This document shows positions 41,434-42,593 of a stretch of 42,593 bases of DNA, one piece after another. Made by a program: the position numbers and the translations under genes. Within the stretch, counting starts at the first letter, position 1; each line of letters starts with the position of its first letter. A model generated the notes under the pieces. That model had not been told where the DNA came from. It did no database searches and saw only the letters and a list, made by a program, of their open reading frames with translations. Origin of the DNA: Nocardioides jensenii JCM 1364 = NBRC 14755 (GTDB lineage Bacteria > Actinomycetota > Actinomycetes > Propionibacteriales > Nocardioidaceae); assembly GCF_001552535.1 (NCBI RefSeq), contig NZ_BCRJ01000051.1, positions 1 through 42,593 of the forward strand. The letters are read 5' to 3'.

Positions 41434-42414
41434 GTCCGGGGTGAGTTCGCAGGAGTACGCCCACCGCGCAGGCATCGCCACAGGCAATCGGGCGCCCTGT
41501 CCACCCGCGTGCCCACAGCAGTCGCGTCAGCGCTGCCGCCAACCGACAGGGATCGAGGATCTGTCGCCACCGAACGCGCACAGTCACCTGCCGATCGACC
41601 AGGGCATCGATGTCCCGGTCGAGGTCATCCCAGCCGTCTTCTGTCCATTCGTGCCCCAGACGCCCGTCGAGCTCGACGTTGACCGCGAACTCCGGGTAGG
41701 ACACATCGCGAAAGACCACTGCCTTCTCACGCCGCGCTCGACGTTGCCGGCTCGCCGTGGGCAGCCCGTGCCGACGCTCGACGTCGCGCAGATACCGATG
41801 CTCGAGCGCCGAGAACGCACCGGAGGAGACGTCGACGAGAAGTCTGAGCAGGAGTTGTCGCCGGGCCAGTCGAGGCCGTCGCTTCAGCGCATCGAGCAGC
41901 CGGTCAGGCGTCGTACGCCTGGACTGCACGGCGTCGGAGAGAACGCTCACCGCACCCGCGTCGTCGGGGGCCTGCGAGGCCACGTCGAGCACGGCGTGCT
42001 CCACACGGATGCGCGGCGGGCTGAGATGCATCAGCGCGACGCCGTCGAAGTCGCGCACTCGCCGCACCCGAACTTCCGGGATCTGGCCAGGGCTCCGTCG
42101 CGCATCGACGCCACCTCGATGCGACTGGTCGCGGGCCGGCCCAGAAACCGCGGCAGCCGCAGACCGTGTGCGACCAGTGCCGTGGGTCCCGCCACGACGG
42201 CCGGCCAGAACCGAAGCACGGCTCCCCAGCCCTGCTGCTCCCACGTGGGCGGACCGTTGTGGTCGATGAACACCCCCGTGTGCAACCGGTGGAGGACCTG
42301 ACGGCGCAGCAGTCGCGCGAGGTCGCGATCGTTGCCGCCACAGGCGAGCACCTGTTGGCGGGAGATCACTCCCGCCTGCTGTGTGAGCAGTGCTCTGATC
42401 GCTTCGGAGTCCAC
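41396..42414 (-). pseudogene. AbiEi-like/DUF559 endonuclease-type protein, frameshifted
   Basis: GTG 42414 with GGGAGG 8 bases upstream opens MDSEAIRALLTQQAGVISRQ, an AbiEi-type N-terminal HTH, and runs to RIEVASMRDGA. At 42091-42093 one base of a G run (C on the coding strand) appears missing; restoring it gives RDGAPGQIPEVRVRRVRDFD and continues to the stop at 41396. The C-terminal half has a DUF559/Vsr-like nuclease segment (FAVNVELDGRLGHEWTEDGW, then TVRVRWRQIL). The repaired length is about 339 residues. Such proteins are very common and multicopy in Nocardioides-type genomes; whether they act as antitoxins or nucleases is unknown. Confidence 0.75.
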
Positions 42415-42541
42415 GCAGTCAGCCTCCCGCCCATCGACGACCACGACAACCACCGATGAGCGCCCCTGTGGACAACCGATCGCGGCACCCATCGCGGTCT
42501 CGATCTGGACCGACTCACGACCGGGCGGGCGGACGGGCGGA
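42415..42541. other. Upstream region of the DUF559-type gene
   Basis: Contains an exact DnaA-box-type TGTGGACAA at 42467-42475 and the start of the G/C-rich repeats. No gene is seen. Confidence 0.35.
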
Positions 42542-42593
42542 CGGGCGGGCGACCGGGCGGGCGACCGGGCGGGCGACCGGGCGGGCGACCGGG
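42542..42593. repeat. 12-bp tandem repeat running off the window
   Basis: Four exact copies of CGGGCGGGCGAC and a partial fifth occupy 42542-42593, preceded by shorter imperfect units from about 42530. The array continues to the last base, so its full length is not known. Confidence 0.9.

Noticed and set aside
1..42593. CRISPR arrays, tRNA or rRNA genes, insertion sequences
   Set aside because: No spaced repeat array, cloverleaf-like sequence, rRNA segment or transposase was recognised by eye.

Overview
This is a high-GC window with actinobacterial character, most like the Nocardioidaceae (Nocardioides-type). The grounds are strong G/C third-position bias, frequent GTG and TTG starts behind GGAGG-type ribosome sites, a DUF222/13E12-HNH gene, an nrdR-nrdJ (class II ribonucleotide reductase) unit, an EF-G2-type GTPase and several very large secreted proteins. 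No rRNA, tRNA or CRISPR array was seen, so the taxonomic call is an inference from gene content.

Layout. 0-5.4 kb: two overlapping hypothetical genes (minus), a very small ORF, a zinc-ribbon membrane protein split by an in-frame TAG, a DUF222-HNH gene, and a membrane-protein gene broken by a TGA and a one-base deletion. 5.4-12.7 kb: a DHFR-like reductase, a small secreted protein, a NERD-domain membrane protein, a frameshifted DUF4268 gene, a large PLD-helicase-DUF3427 protein and a small zinc-ribbon membrane protein; this stretch resembles a nucleic-acid-processing or defence patch. 12.7-22.4 kb: a secreted subtilase divergent from a TrmB/LuxR-like regulator, an FAD monooxygenase, a secreted FlgD-Ig-like protein and a HupE/UreJ-like membrane protein. 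22.4-30.3 kb: a huge secreted calcineurin-like phosphoesterase overlapping the HupE-like gene, a PA-domain secreted protein without a protease catalytic domain, an ArsR-phosphatase fusion with a VOC protein, and a remnant of a subtilase C-terminus. 30.3-36.2 kb: a SWIM-SNF2 helicase divergent from an EF-G2-type GTPase, then a small ORF. 36.2-42.6 kb: a LAGLIDADG/Hint-like ORF, nrdJ, nrdR, a frameshifted AbiEi/DUF559-type gene and a G/C-rich tandem repeat at the window end.

How parts may work together. (1) Almost the same palindrome, TGTCGTG-NN-CACGNCA, lies upstream of the subtilase/regulator pair and, 12.5 kb away, upstream of the PA-domain protein, suggesting a small exoprotein regulon. (2) Five 11-bp direct repeats resembling actinobacterial PhoP boxes lie just upstream of the phosphoesterase-HupE operon, suggesting phosphate-starvation control of a secreted phosphatase together with a HupE-like membrane protein. 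(3) The nrdR-nrdJ unit has two NrdR-box-like palindromes with centres 31 bp apart, interleaved with DnaA-box-like sites, and several hairpins at the nrdR/nrdJ junction.

Quality note. Three genes are each broken by a single missing base in a short G or C run (near 4842, 8207 and 42092), and two more lesions are premature stops (2702, 4770). The homopolymer pattern may reflect sequence errors rather than true pseudogenes.
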